In this document: positions 34,756 to 43,995 of the stretch, one piece after another
Position numbering within the stretch: the first letter of the stretch is position 1
How the letters are laid out: every line of letters starts with the position of its first letter
Assembly (NCBI RefSeq): GCF_018966525.1
Contig: NZ_CP076607.1
Span: 930,001 to 994,000, forward strand
Source: Paenibacillus sophorae
Lineage (GTDB): Bacteria; Bacillota; Bacilli; Paenibacillales; Paenibacillaceae
Direction of reading: 5' to 3'
DNA: 64,000 bases
Notes under the pieces: model-generated
What the model was told of the DNA's origin: nothing
Databases searched by the model: none
What the model saw: the letters and a program-made list of their open reading frames with translations, nothing else
Position numbers and translations under genes: made by a program

Positions 34756-36045
34756 TCATGCTGCCTGCGGAGGCAATGCGTTCGCTTTGCTCTCTACAAA
34801 TGTTTCTCCGCTTCGGGCGAGTGCCACAAGAATACGGGCGAGCTTGCCGATCAGTTTGAAGATAGACCGTTGCTTCTTCATCTTTAGAGTCTTCACGTTA
34901 TGGTCATGCCAGCGTCTGAATGCCGGATGGTTGGCCACCAGGCCGATCACGGCGAGATATAAGTATTTACGCAGCTGCCTTCGCCCCCGCTTGGAGAGTA
35001 TAATCTGTCCCCTGCGCTTGCCCGATGTGCTTTCCGCCAGACTCAGACCAGCCAGCGCTAGCAGTTGTCTACCATGCGTATAGCGGCTAAGGTCTCCCGC
35101 GTTTGCCAGAACGACAGCGACGAACAGCGGACTTAGACCGATCTCTGTGAGCGGCTGACGAGCGGATGGAGGCACCTGCGACAGTAACTCATGGATCTCA
35201 TGCTCAACGGTTTCGATTTGCGATAGCATCTGTTTGTATCTTTGAAGCAAACGTCCGATCTGCCGCTTGATTTCCGGCGCAATGTCGGTCAGACCGACTG
35301 AGCGACGAGCGGCAGCGAGCAGCATGACCGCTTGCTGACTGCCGCGGGAACCGCCGGCACGCTGCATGCCCGCCTTTCGCCATCCGTCGATCACGTTCTC
35401 TGGCGTAAGGTCCTTCAAGTCTGAGGGCAACGGGAACGCCTGAAGCGTCGCGATGCCACGTGGGCCATTCCATTCCTTGAACACGAAAGTGAATTCGGGA
35501 AAGGACTGGTCCAGCGCTGTTTGCAACTGGTTTCCTATGGCCGACAGGTCCGTGACCCAAGCCTCTCGCTCGCTCACCAGATAGCGCAGCCTGCGGTAAA
35601 TCGTTTCACGGATTACCCACTCGCTGTAGTAGCCACGGGAGATCGCGTCGGCGATGATGATTGCATCTTTGGCGTCGTTCTTGGACGGTTTGTTGTCCCG
35701 ATTTTCCTTGTTGCGTTTGGTCGTCATCGGGTTTACCAGCACGATCTGCTCGTTGCGCTCGTGCAGCCAGAACGCCAGATTGAGGAAATAGTGACCGGTT
35801 GATTCCGCACCAAAGATGACCTGCATCAGATTGTGTGTTTGCCGCAAATCGTGAACCCACCGCAGCAACTTCTCATACCCAAACTTGTCGTTGCTAAATG
35901 ATATGGTACGGCCGAGTTGGACGCCACGAAAATTCACGGCACCAGCAACATGCATTTCTTTGGCGATGTCAATTCCGACAACGAGGTGATCCGTGGTAAT
36001 GCGTTCAATCCGTTGATTAATGGCGTCATAGGATTTAAACTTCAT
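34756..36045 (-). mobile_element. IS110-family transposase (insertion sequence)
   Basis: This 429-residue DEDD-type transposase (bridge-RNA-guided recombinase family) has an N-terminal RuvC-like domain with GIDIAKE, the glutamate in FGAESTGHYF and the aspartates of KNDAKDA. The C-terminal Transposase_20 domain has LLALAGLSLAESTSGKRRG, including the expected catalytic serine. Start ATG 36045 follows GGAGGACGCTCT. The coding region looks intact. Only about 120 bases separate its start from the resumed permease fragment, while about 500 non-coding bases lie behind its stop. I could not identify terminal repeats or a target duplication. Confidence 0.92.
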
Positions 36046-36183
36046 AGTAGAGCGTCCTCCTTGGATAAGATGGGCTTTAAGGGTACTGACCCGTTGCAAC
36101 CCCATCGTACCAGAGGCGCTTCTTTTGTTGCAAAGGCGATTTCTTAGCCCCTACAGGAATTTAAGATAAGCGTAGGGAGGGGA

Positions 36184-36663
36184 GGGTTCAACCCGCCGAT
36201 TGCCTACATTACGCTGTTTCTCGTCTGGTTCGGTATCGGGGAGCAGTCCAAAATCGCGCTGATCATGTATGCGACCTTCTTCATCGTCGTGCTGAATACG
36301 CTGACCGGCGTTCTGGCCGTGGAAGAGGATAAGCTCCGTTCGGCCCGCTGCATGGGCGCAAGCGAGGGGGAGATCCTGCTGCATGTCATCATTCCGGCAA
36401 CGACGCCGTACATTTACACGGGTATTCGCCTGGCGATGGGCACGTCGTACATGGCTATCATCGGCGCGGAAATGATCGCCTCGAACGAAGGCGTAGGCTA
36501 TCTCATCTGGAATTCCCGGTTATTCTTCCGCACGGACTGGATTTTTGTGGGACTGTTCTGCCTGGGCTTTATGGGCTTTTTTACAGATCGGCTGTTCGGG
36601 TGGTTCGGACGCAAGGTGCTGTACCGTTACGGTGTGGTCGGATCGGCGGTTCGACGGGGATAG
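36184..36663 (+). pseudogene. 3' fragment of the SsuC/TauC-type ABC permease
   Basis: About 160 residues match the C-terminal half of a sulfonate/taurine-type permease: NPPIAYITLFLVWFGIGEQSK, the EAA-like RCMGASEGEILLHVIIPATTPYIYTGI loop and the conserved GEMIAS-like AEMIASNEGVGYLIWNSR. It has no start region of its own. With the fragment at 33.7 kb it is one gene split by mobile DNA. No SsuA or SsuB gene is next to it, so the transport function seems lost here. Confidence 0.88.
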
Positions 36664-36710
36664 ACAATTTCATACAGGACGGGCAAGGGATAAATAGGGA
36701 CAAGTACGCA

Positions 36711-36738
36711 TTACAAATTTAGAAAAACCTGGTATAAT
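36711..36738 (+). promoter_or_regulatory. Promoter of the small membrane protein gene
   Basis: TTACAA and a perfect TATAAT are spaced by 16 bases, 30 bases before the start codon at 36768. Confidence 0.65.
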
Positions 36739-36767
36739 TCTTTGGAAAAAGGAAACGAAGGGAAGGT

Positions 36768-36989
36768 ATGCTTGTGCTCCCCGATAACCTGAATGCCAAA
36801 GAAGCTCCCGAGTGGGAGGAAGCTCCCGGCAGTGAAGACGCTCCGCAGGAGTACCAAGGAAGAAGCGCAAGGATCACCGAGGAGTCCCGTCAGGGCTCGT
36901 CATTGAACTTTTTTAACGCTTTTGTCGCACTTGGCACGACCGTCTCCGTCATAATGCTGTTTCTTTGGCTGATGAATCTGATAAGATAG
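36768..36989 (+). CDS. Small membrane protein of unknown function
   Basis: This 73-residue protein has an acidic, Glu/Pro/Ala-rich N-terminal half and one C-terminal membrane segment (about residues 48-70), so it would be tail-anchored with its acidic part in the cytoplasm. A promoter with perfect TATAAT and the site AAGGGA before the ATG support it as a real gene. I do not recognise a family. The MITE-like repeat begins 8 bases after its stop. Confidence 0.65.
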   Translation: MLVLPDNLNAKEAPEWEEAPGSEDAPQEYQGRSARITEESRQGSSLNFFNAFVALGTTVSVIMLFLWLMNLIR

Positions 36990-36996
36990 ACATACT

Positions 36997-37252
36997 ATAT
37001 AAGGTGAACTTGAAAAAATGACATCAGGGTAAGGAGTAACGAAGGGGAAGTTTGGAACTGTAGGAGCGATAGCGACCGCCCGAAAGCTTTCCGAAGGAAA
37101 GCTCGCTTCGAAAGCATAAGCTGTCTCCGGATTTCATCCGCGAAGAGCGGTTTAAATCAAGAAATCTGGAGACAACAGCGGCCGGAAGTCCAAACATTCC
37201 TCGCAGTTACGAGCGATACCCAAATGGGAAAATATCAAGTTCATTTTATATA
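36997..37252. repeat. MITE-like element with 18-bp terminal inverted repeats
   Basis: TATATAAGGTGAACTTGA at the left end and TCAAGTTCATTTTATATA at the right end are inverted repeats matching at 16 of 18 bases. The 256-bp body has no coding frame but strong internal symmetry: TGTCTCCGGATTTC (37125-37138 area) pairs at 13 of 14 bases with GAAATCTGGAGACA, and CCGC-GAAGA-GCGG nests in the loop. This is the form of a non-autonomous mobile repeat. A structured RNA role is possible. The ends start and finish with TATA, so a TA-rich target is likely. Confidence 0.7.
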
Positions 37253-37275
37253 AGCCATAAGAAAAGAGGACCCAA

Positions 37276-37512
37276 GTGGAACCGACAGCCCAGGATGTGG
37301 CGGAGTGGATGGTGAAGGAGATCCGTTTTACGGGGACCTTGTACCAGACCGACGCAATTGATTATGTAAAAAGAAATTTCGGCGAGCAGTTCGTCTTTGT
37401 GAACGAGAACGGCAACGCTTCGCTGTCGAAGGAAGTCAAAAAGGCATTCCGCAAGCTGCACGGCGGACGGATCGCCTGGGACCGGGACGGATTTCTGTGG
37501 GCCTGGACCTAA
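37276..37512 (+). CDS. DUF6953-like small protein
   Basis: This 78-residue soluble protein has the pattern AQDVAEWMVKEI...GTLYQTDAIDYVKRNFGEQFVFVNENGN and ends WDRDGFLWAW. I associate this with small Bacillus/Paenibacillus proteins of family DUF6953 with no known function. GTG 37276 is the start, with AAGAGGA 5 bases upstream. It begins just outside the MITE-like element, so the insertion may have altered its promoter. Confidence 0.72.
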   Translation: MEPTAQDVAEWMVKEIRFTGTLYQTDAIDYVKRNFGEQFVFVNENGNASLSKEVKKAFRKLHGGRIAWDRDGFLWAWT

Positions 37513-37733
37513 GGGGTGCGGCCAATTAGCCGGACAGCCAGCGCCAGAAGAAGCGGCGCCGGGTCACCTTTGTAATGACAACCCATGGCGAGGGCAACGG
37601 ACATCGTGTGCCCGTAACTGCCGTGGCAACCAAGTGGCCGGAACCAGCCGCGTCTGAGCCTCTGAGCATGGCGCGATCTGCGCGTAGACCTTCTGCAATA
37701 AAGGGAACCGGCGGCAAAGGCCGCGGTGATATG

Positions 37734-37782
37734 AAAATCTCCAGCTGTATCCACCTTAGAAAGGATGCAACTGGAGATTTTT
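37734..37782. terminator. Two-way terminator before the helicase gene end
   Basis: AAAATCTCCAG-TGTATCC pairs with GGATGCA-CTGGAGATTTTT with single mismatches, flanked by A and T runs on the two strands. The surrounding stretch 37513-38082 has no supported gene; short frames there lack ribosome sites or similarity. Confidence 0.8.
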
Positions 37783-38082
37783 GCGTCCTGGGGCGCTGCT
37801 TGCGATATCATCTAATGGATAAGCCGGAATTTCTCCCGGTTATTCATGGGATAAAGGCTTGTTTTTTAATTAAGCTGGAATTTCTCACTCTTATTCTTGT
37901 GATTTTGCTGAAAACAGAGGGAAACGCGCTATTAAAGTGGAGAAAATCCCTTTCGTAACCGGTAAAGCTTCATTTGCCCAGAAATAAAAGGGAGGAATTC
38001 CGTTTGCCGCCGGTCTACACAGGGGAAGTGATGGTTGGCGGTACGTACCGGATGGCGATGGTCCAGACCGGATGCCGTCGGT

Positions 38083-40574
38083 CTACATCGGGACATCCCG
38101 GGTGCCCTTCTCCATCGGCGAGCCGCACAGCGGGCAGGGCTTGTGCGCCAGGTGATCCTCGGCGCCGCCGGACTTGACGCGCATCCAGCCTGGGCAGGCA
38201 GCGGCGGGGCAGCTCCAGACCGCGACCGTGCGCGTGCGGCCGGAGGGGGCGGCTGCATGGGCAGCGCCGTCCGAGCGGCGAAAGCCGCCGAAGCTGTCAG
38301 CGCAGTCTGTAGCGCCGACTTGCCCGGCGGTGCCAGTGCGCCTATCGCGGGCTGCGCCATATCCGCTGCCTGCGGCGCCTCCGCGCGCGGCACCGGCACT
38401 TGCGGCGCGTCCGACCCGGTCGCCGGAGCCGCTGCCCGGCTCGGACGCGGTCCCGCCGCCGCCGGCTGGGGGCCTTGCCGCCCGCCGCGTACGCCCGCGT
38501 CAACAGCGTCCGCCGCGCCGACGCCGAACGCCGCCAGCATGAAGCGGGAGACCGGAGCCTTCCGGCCCCGGTGCAGCGCGGGCGAGCTGATGAACAGCTC
38601 TTCCTTGGCGCGGGTAACCGCAACATACGCCAGGCGGCGCTCTTCCTCCAGCAGCGCGAGCGCTTCTCCGCCGCCTTCCGCCGTCAGGCGGTCCTTCAGG
38701 CGGCCTGCTTCCAGCGCCGAGCTGTGCGGCAGGATGCCTTCGGACGCGCCGAGCAGCATGACGACGGGGAACTCCAGCCCTTTGGACTTATGAATCGTCA
38801 TCAGCGCGACGTGGTCCTCCTGCTCTGTACCGCCGGGAGTCCGGTGCTGCTCGTTCCTTGACGTTATCTCGTCCAGAAAATCAAGAAAAAGAGGGATGCT
38901 CCCGAAGCGTCCCGCAGACAGCTCCAGCTCGTCCAGCATCTCCTTCAGCGTCTCCCGGTGCAGCGTCGCCTGATGGCGCTCATCCGCCAGAACGAATTGA
39001 TCGTAGAACCGGCTGCGGATCTGCCGGATTGCCTGAAGCGGCGTAAGCTCCCGCAGATGCCGGAGTATGTCCAGCCGCTCCCGAATGGCATCTTGGCGAA
39101 ATTCCGCCAGCCCCGGCAGGCTCAGCAGATGGATCAGCGGCCCCCGCTTCGGCTGGACCGCCTCCATCCGGTGGATATGTCCCATCCCCTGTTCCCGGCT
39201 TACATAGAGCGTGGGCAGCATGTCCTCAATGGCCGCAAAATCGCGCCGGTTCACGGTCAGCCGCAAGTGGCTGATGACCGGCGAAATGAGCCAGTGCTCG
39301 TACAGCAGCTGCCCTTCGCCGTAATCGACATAGGGAATATCACGCAGCAGCAGCCGCTCCAGCACGGCGCGGCTGCTGCTGGATGCCCGGTACAGCACTG
39401 CGAAATCGCCGTAGCTCCGTGCACCCTGCTCTACGGCGGAAGCGATATACTCTACGATGGCTTCAGCTTCCTCGTCGGCGGTGTAAGGGCGAAGGTAGCG
39501 GGGCTGGCTGCCGCCTTGCGCCGCCGCCCGCAGCGTTTTGGAACGCCGCCGCGTGTTGCCTTTGATAATTCCGTTGCCAAGGCCGATGATGGCGGGCCCG
39601 GAACGGTAGTTGATGTCGAGCGTAATCACTTTGGCCTCCGGGTACAGCTTCTCGAACTCCAGAATGAACTCGCTTCGCGCCCCATTAAACGAATAGATCG
39701 TCTGATCGTCGTCGCCCACCACCATCAGATTATTCAGAGGACGGGCGATCATGCGGATCAGCTCATACTGCAGCGTATTCGTATCCTGAAATTCATCGAC
39801 CATAATATATTTGTATTTTCTTTGCAGTTCCGCAAGCAGCTCCGGCCGTTCCAGCAGCATCCGGTAGGCATGCAGCAGCACGTCGTCGAAATCGATTTTG
39901 CCATTATCCTGCTTCCACTGCTCGTAACGCTGTAGAATCTCCTTAATTTCCTTATCCGCATTCGTAAGCTGGGGGAGGGTGTCCACGCGGCCCATATTCA
40001 TTTTGCAGGAGGAGAGGATAGAGAGCAGGCTTTCTGGCGGATACGCGTCTTTCGGCAGACCCAGCTCGCGCATGATCGATTTAAGCAGAATATGCTGGCG
40101 GCGCGTTTCGTGGAAAATCTCCTGCCCGGCTCCCTGTCTTCGCAGAAAGTACAGAAAAAAAGAATGAAACGTACGGGCCTGCAGCCCTGAAATATCCCGC
40201 CCGCCGATTCCCGGCAGCCTGCCGATCCGCTCCCGCATTTCCGCCGCCGCCCTGCTGGAGAAGGTCAGCAGCAGCAGACATCCGGGAGGAACACGGCGAA
40301 CGGACAGTAAATAGCCGGTCCGGCACACCAATACGCTCGTCTTGCCGGACCCGGCGCCCGCCAGCGTCAGCAGCGGGCCGTCGCCATGCCGCACCGCCGC
40401 GATCTGCGAAGCGTTCAGCAGGATGCCGCCTTGCTCCAGCGTCCGGAAATAGCCGGCGTCCGGCTCATCTCCGAGAACCAGTTCCCGGCTCGTCTTAGCG
40501 GAAGCCGCCGCTGCCCGCGGCACGCGGGTTCCGGAAGCTCCCGGCGGAGCAGGATGAAACAGCAGTTTGTCCAT
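38083..40574 (-). CDS. UvrD/Rep-family DNA helicase with frameshifted YdjO-type zinc ribbon
   Basis: This superfamily 1A 3'-5' DNA helicase has Walker A LAGAGSGKTS near residue 75, motif Ia TFSSRAAAEM, Walker B VDEFQDTN, motif III DDDQTIYSFNGA, motif IV NYRSG, motif V TIHKSKGLEF and motif VI VAVTRAKEEL. After the core (about residue 680) comes a long Ala/Pro-rich linker. The main frame then runs on to 37932 with composition unlike protein. In another frame, VWSC-PAAAC-PGWMRVK...PCPLCGSPMEKG ends at stop 38083-38085 and closely matches the YdjO zinc ribbon. So the real C-terminus is probably this ribbon, and one frameshift lies in the GC-rich linker (about 38.2-38.5 kb). ATG 40574 is the chosen start. 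Confidence 0.85.
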
Positions 40575-40651
40575 AATGAGTGTCACCTTCACCTAACGTT
40601 CGAAATTCCATTTTTGCCAACCTACACTATACCATCTCAGGAGAAAGCCGG

Positions 40652-41461
40652 CTATCTTCCTCCCAGAACCTGGAGCAGCCGCTGATTGAACAGCTCCAGT
40701 TCGTCATAGAAAACGGCATGCCCGCTTTGTTCAAAGGTCAGCAGCTGTGAACCCCGAATCCCCTGATGCATCAGCCGGGCCAAATCGTAGGGACAAATCT
40801 GGTCGAGAAGGCCGTGGAAAATTGTGGTGGGTACCTGGATCCGGGGAAGATCGGCGCGTAAATCCTCGTCCCGCAGCATCAGTGCGCCACCTACGGTTCC
40901 GTGATTGGAGGCAGTTAGATTCATCGATTGGAACCAATCGCGAAAGGCGGGTGACACCGGCTTGGCAAAAAACCTCTCTCCAAAGGAGGCAACCGTCTGC
41001 GGACGGTCGGCATAAGTTCCGGCGATCAGTTGATCAATGACCGATTTGGGCATGCCATAGGGATAGTCTTCTCCCCGGGTATACCGGGGCGCCGCCGCCG
41101 CGAGCAGAAGCAGCTGCGACAGGCGGCAGCCCCGGTGCCGGGCCGTATAGTGCAGGACGACGGCGCCGCCCATGGAGAAGCCGACCAGCCGTACACCTTC
41201 CAGGCGCAGTGTGTCCAGCACCACCCGGATATCGTCGGCCATCCGGTCATAGGTGTAGCCTTCCCAGGGCCGGTCGGATTTGCCGAATCCTCGAAGATCA
41301 ATCGAAATACAGCGATAGCCGTATTTGGGAAGATGCGTCACCTGGTATTCGTACATTTCATGATTCAGCGGCCAACCATGCACCAGAACAACCGGCGCGC
41401 CGCTTCCGATGTCCTCCACAAACAGCTTAACTCCCGGTTCCGTTTCAATATAATATTGCAC
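40652..41461 (-). CDS. Alpha/beta hydrolase
   Basis: This 269-residue alpha/beta-hydrolase has its nucleophile elbow GFSMGG (Ser96), oxyanion region VHGWPLN, catalytic Asp in HGLLDQICP and His in QSGHAVFYDE. It resembles non-heme haloperoxidase/esterase-like members, but substrate is unknown. GTG 41461 is the start, with AAGGCGGGA upstream. It is divergent from the arsR-type gene, with the palindromic operator between them. Confidence 0.88.
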   Translation of the reverse strand: MQYYIETEPGVKLFVEDIGSGAPVVLVHGWPLNHEMYEYQVTHLPKYGYRCISIDLRGFGKSDRPWEGYTYDRMADDIRVVLDTLRLEGVRLVGFSMGGAVVLHYTARHRGCRLSQLLLLAAAAPRYTRGEDYPYGMPKSVIDQLIAGTYADRPQTVASFGERFFAKPVSPAFRDWFQSMNLTASNHGTVGGALMLRDEDLRADLPRIQVPTTIFHGLLDQICPYDLARLMHQGIRGSQLLTFEQSGHAVFYDELELFNQRLLQVLGGR

Positions 41462-41571
41462 AGAGTCATCCCGCCTTCCTGTATCGTTAACTACTCGATG
41501 TATACGCGAGGCTTCAGGGTGCTATGATCAAAAAGGAATGAGCCGGAAGGGTTGATTTTAATTGGAAGATC

Positions 41572-41595
41572 ATTATCATTATCGATAATGATAAT
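41572..41595 (+). promoter_or_regulatory. Perfect 24-bp palindromic operator
   Basis: Two ATTATC hexamers run directly into two GATAAT hexamers, giving a perfect 24-bp palindrome, with a further AATAAA-like unit after it. It overlaps the presumed -10 region of the arsR-type gene (TTGATT at 41552 or TTGGAA at 41562 as -35). It is either the autoregulatory site of that ArsR protein or a Fur-like hexamer array. Confidence 0.7.
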
Positions 41596-41612
41596 AATAA
41601 AGAGGTGAGATT

Positions 41613-42194
41613 ATGGCCCAGTCGAAGGCCGATCTGATTCTGCACCCGATTCGGATGCGCATCATTCAGGCGCTGCTGAATGAAAGGCGGCGTACAACGC
41701 AGCAGCTGGTCAAGGAGCTTGAGGATATACCGCAGGCAACCATGTACCGGCATCTGAGCAAGCTGCTGAAGGCTGGCGTGCTTGAGGTGGCCGAAGAGAA
41801 CAAGGTGCGCGGCGCGGTGGAGAAAGTATATTACCTATCCCAGGGAGGCGAAGATGCCACGCCCTCCGATACGACGGAACAATCGGCTGGCGAGCACATG
41901 GCGCTTTTTCAGAAATTCATCTCTTCGCTTATCGGTGACTTCAGCGCTTACGTGCAGCAGGAGAAATATGATCTGCAACAAGATGGCGTCTCCATGCGCC
42001 AAGTGCAGCTTCATTTGACCGATGACGAATATGCTCAGCTTTTGACGGAAATGAGAAAGTCGATGCAGAAATATGCTGGAAACGAGGCTGGAAGCGGACG
42101 CAGGCGGCGGATAATCTCCACCATCGTCATTCCGGGGGCGCTCCCGGGTTCATCCGAAGGCGTAAACGAAGAGGAGGGGCAGAAAGGGCAATGA
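41613..42194 (+). CDS. ArsR-type helix-turn-helix regulator
   Basis: This 193-residue protein has an N-terminal winged helix (LHPIRMRIIQALL, then TTQQLVKELEDIPQATMYRHLSKLLKAGVLEV) of the ArsR/YceG-like class and a longer C-terminal domain of about 100 residues. No metal-binding CXC of classical ArsR is visible. GAGGTGA precedes the ATG. It overlaps the next membrane protein gene as ATGA-type coupling and has a perfect palindrome in its promoter, so it probably represses its own two-gene operon. Confidence 0.87.
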   Translation: MAQSKADLILHPIRMRIIQALLNERRRTTQQLVKELEDIPQATMYRHLSKLLKAGVLEVAEENKVRGAVEKVYYLSQGGEDATPSDTTEQSAGEHMALFQKFISSLIGDFSAYVQQEKYDLQQDGVSMRQVQLHLTDDEYAQLLTEMRKSMQKYAGNEAGSGRRRRIISTIVIPGALPGSSEGVNEEEGQKGQ

Positions 42195-42913
42195 ATATTA
42201 GAACAGAAGCGGGAGAGATAGAAGTGATGAGTACAGCCGAGAAGGACCCGTTTGCGGGAGTATCGGAAAGAACGCTGAAATATTTGCCGCTGTACATTCT
42301 GGTTCCGGTAATGTACGGGGCTGTGTTCAGCGCGGCGGGTCACGCCATAGACTGGACTATCTTCGGGCTGGGGGCGCTTGGCTGGCTGGTCGCGCTATTC
42401 CTGCGGGGGCCGCTCGCCGCGCTTGTCCGGGAGTTGCCGCAGGAGCGGGCCAAGCTGATCGTGGGCGGAAGTTCCGGCGTGCTGGAGGAAGGCGTAAGGC
42501 TTGCTCTGCTCGCCATTCTTTCCGCTTCATTCCCGCAGGCGCTGTCGCTCGGCCAGGGCTGGGCTGCCATTGAAGTGCTGTTCGTCATCGTTAACGCGAT
42601 CATTATTGTATCGCTGATCAAACGGACCGATGAGAAGGCGATGCAGGCGAAACAAATCCTTCAGGCGCAGGGCAATCTGCAGGCAAGCCCGCTGTGGGGC
42701 ATCCTGGAGCGGATCTGGGCTTCGGCCTTTCATATCGGAGCCGCGCTGATTATCGCCCGTACTCCGTGGTCGGCGGTGCTTCTTATTCCGCTGCATAGCG
42801 GATTCAACCTGACCGCGGTGCGGCTTGCAAGAACCGCCGCGCTGCCGCTGGTCAGCCTTTTTGCCGCCGGGGTTGGCCTGCTGACGCTTACGGCGGGTCT
42901 GCTGCTCTGGTAA
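42191..42913 (+). CDS. YhfC-like intramembrane protease-family membrane protein
   Basis: This 240-residue protein has six to seven predicted membrane segments. It keeps the features of the YhfC/CPBP-like group: a double-acid EEGVRLALL in a mid segment and later histidines in SAFHIGAALI and LHSGFN, which together could form a metalloprotease-like site in the membrane. The function is unproven. It overlaps the ArsR-type gene, which probably controls it. The intergenic stretch after it holds no gene. Confidence 0.75.
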   Translation: MNIRTEAGEIEVMSTAEKDPFAGVSERTLKYLPLYILVPVMYGAVFSAAGHAIDWTIFGLGALGWLVALFLRGPLAALVRELPQERAKLIVGGSSGVLEEGVRLALLAILSASFPQALSLGQGWAAIEVLFVIVNAIIIVSLIKRTDEKAMQAKQILQAQGNLQASPLWGILERIWASAFHIGAALIIARTPWSAVLLIPLHSGFNLTAVRLARTAALPLVSLFAAGVGLLTLTAGLLLW

Positions 42914-43073
42914 AGCGGCGGACCCAAATTAGGTTCACAAGTTTTTGGGCCGTTTCAAATGATATAGACTGCGTTTGACGAAAGTTCCGATCTTAGGTCT
43001 ATTTCATGGCGGCCCATTCCCTTTGCCCCGAACGTTCATATTCTAACAGAAATTGATGAGTGGAGATGAACGT

Positions 43074-43871
43074 ATGTCCCAAGCCCTTGAAGGACCTGCC
43101 ATAGATGTGCTGATTCCGGCGATTGAGAAGGATCTGGCCACCCTGCCGCATGTGGTTGACGCTGTGAGGAAGCATGTCAAGCATCCGATCCGCAGCATTC
43201 AGATCGTTGCGCCCCGCAAGCCGCGCATCCTCGATTTTTGCCGCAGGAAAGGCTGTACCTTCGTCGATGAAAATACGGTGCTGCCCATTACCAAAAAGGA
43301 TATTCACTACCGCTCGCGTACCTGGGAGCGGTCGGGCTGGCTGTTTCAGCAGCTGCTGAAGCTGGGCGGCGACAAGCTGTGTACGGCGGATTATTTTTTG
43401 GTTATTGATGCCGATACGGTCCTGATCACACCGCACCGGTTCCGCTTGAGCGGAAAGACGGTGTTCTACTGCCGGAACTGGAGCCAGCCGGATTATTTTG
43501 CGACCTACCGAAAACTGATGGGCAAAAAGGCAGTCCGCCCTTCCTCTTTTGTAACCCATTACATGCTGTTTGAGCGCAGCCGGCTTACCCGTATGAAACG
43601 GGAAATCGAGGCCAGACACGGGACTTCATGGTATTCCGCCATCCTGCGCAGCATCAACCGCTCCCGGCAGTTTGGATTTTCCGAGTTCGAAACCTACGGC
43701 AACTATCTGTATGCCAAGGACCCCGGAGGGATGGTTCTCAAGAAAGCCCGTAACAAAAGCCTGAATATGAGCGGCTCGCAAATCTCCGCAGCCACGGTTG
43801 CAAAGTACGCGCGCACTTACCGGTCACTTTCTTTTCACAAGCGAAAAGGTTACGTTCGGACGCCGAAATGA
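43074..43871 (+). CDS. DUF6492-type glycosyltransferase-like protein
   Basis: This 265-residue cytoplasmic protein has a GT-A-like start (IDVLIPAIEKDLATLPHVVDAVRKHV) and a DXD-type motif in FLVIDADTVL, as in nucleotide-sugar transferases. It resembles the DUF6492 family often found near spore or envelope genes. ATG 43074 follows GGAGATGA. The basic C-terminus may contact membrane or polyanions. The acceptor is unknown. Confidence 0.78.
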   Translation: MSQALEGPAIDVLIPAIEKDLATLPHVVDAVRKHVKHPIRSIQIVAPRKPRILDFCRRKGCTFVDENTVLPITKKDIHYRSRTWERSGWLFQQLLKLGGDKLCTADYFLVIDADTVLITPHRFRLSGKTVFYCRNWSQPDYFATYRKLMGKKAVRPSSFVTHYMLFERSRLTRMKREIEARHGTSWYSAILRSINRSRQFGFSEFETYGNYLYAKDPGGMVLKKARNKSLNMSGSQISAATVAKYARTYRSLSFHKRKGYVRTPK

Positions 43872-43995
43872 TGCGCTCCTTGAAATGTTCCTCCTCCCGC
43901 TCCCGGCTTGCGGGGGTCCCTTATGCGATTAGACATGCGCCGCAAACCGCATTATAGTTAGTGGATATACGCGTTAACGATGGGAGTAGAGAACA

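Noticed and set aside
37513..37811. Short frames on both strands between the DUF6953-like gene and the helicase
   Set aside because: They have no ribosome site, cross the terminator hairpin at 37734-37782 and match nothing I recognise.
37932..38082. C-terminal extension of the helicase frame beyond the zinc ribbon stop
   Set aside because: The sequence is unlike protein of this genome and continues only because of the proposed frameshift.
41572..41595. Calling the palindrome a canonical Fur box
   Set aside because: The hexamers are in the opposite order to the usual Fur arrangement and the next gene is an ArsR-type regulator, so identity was left open.
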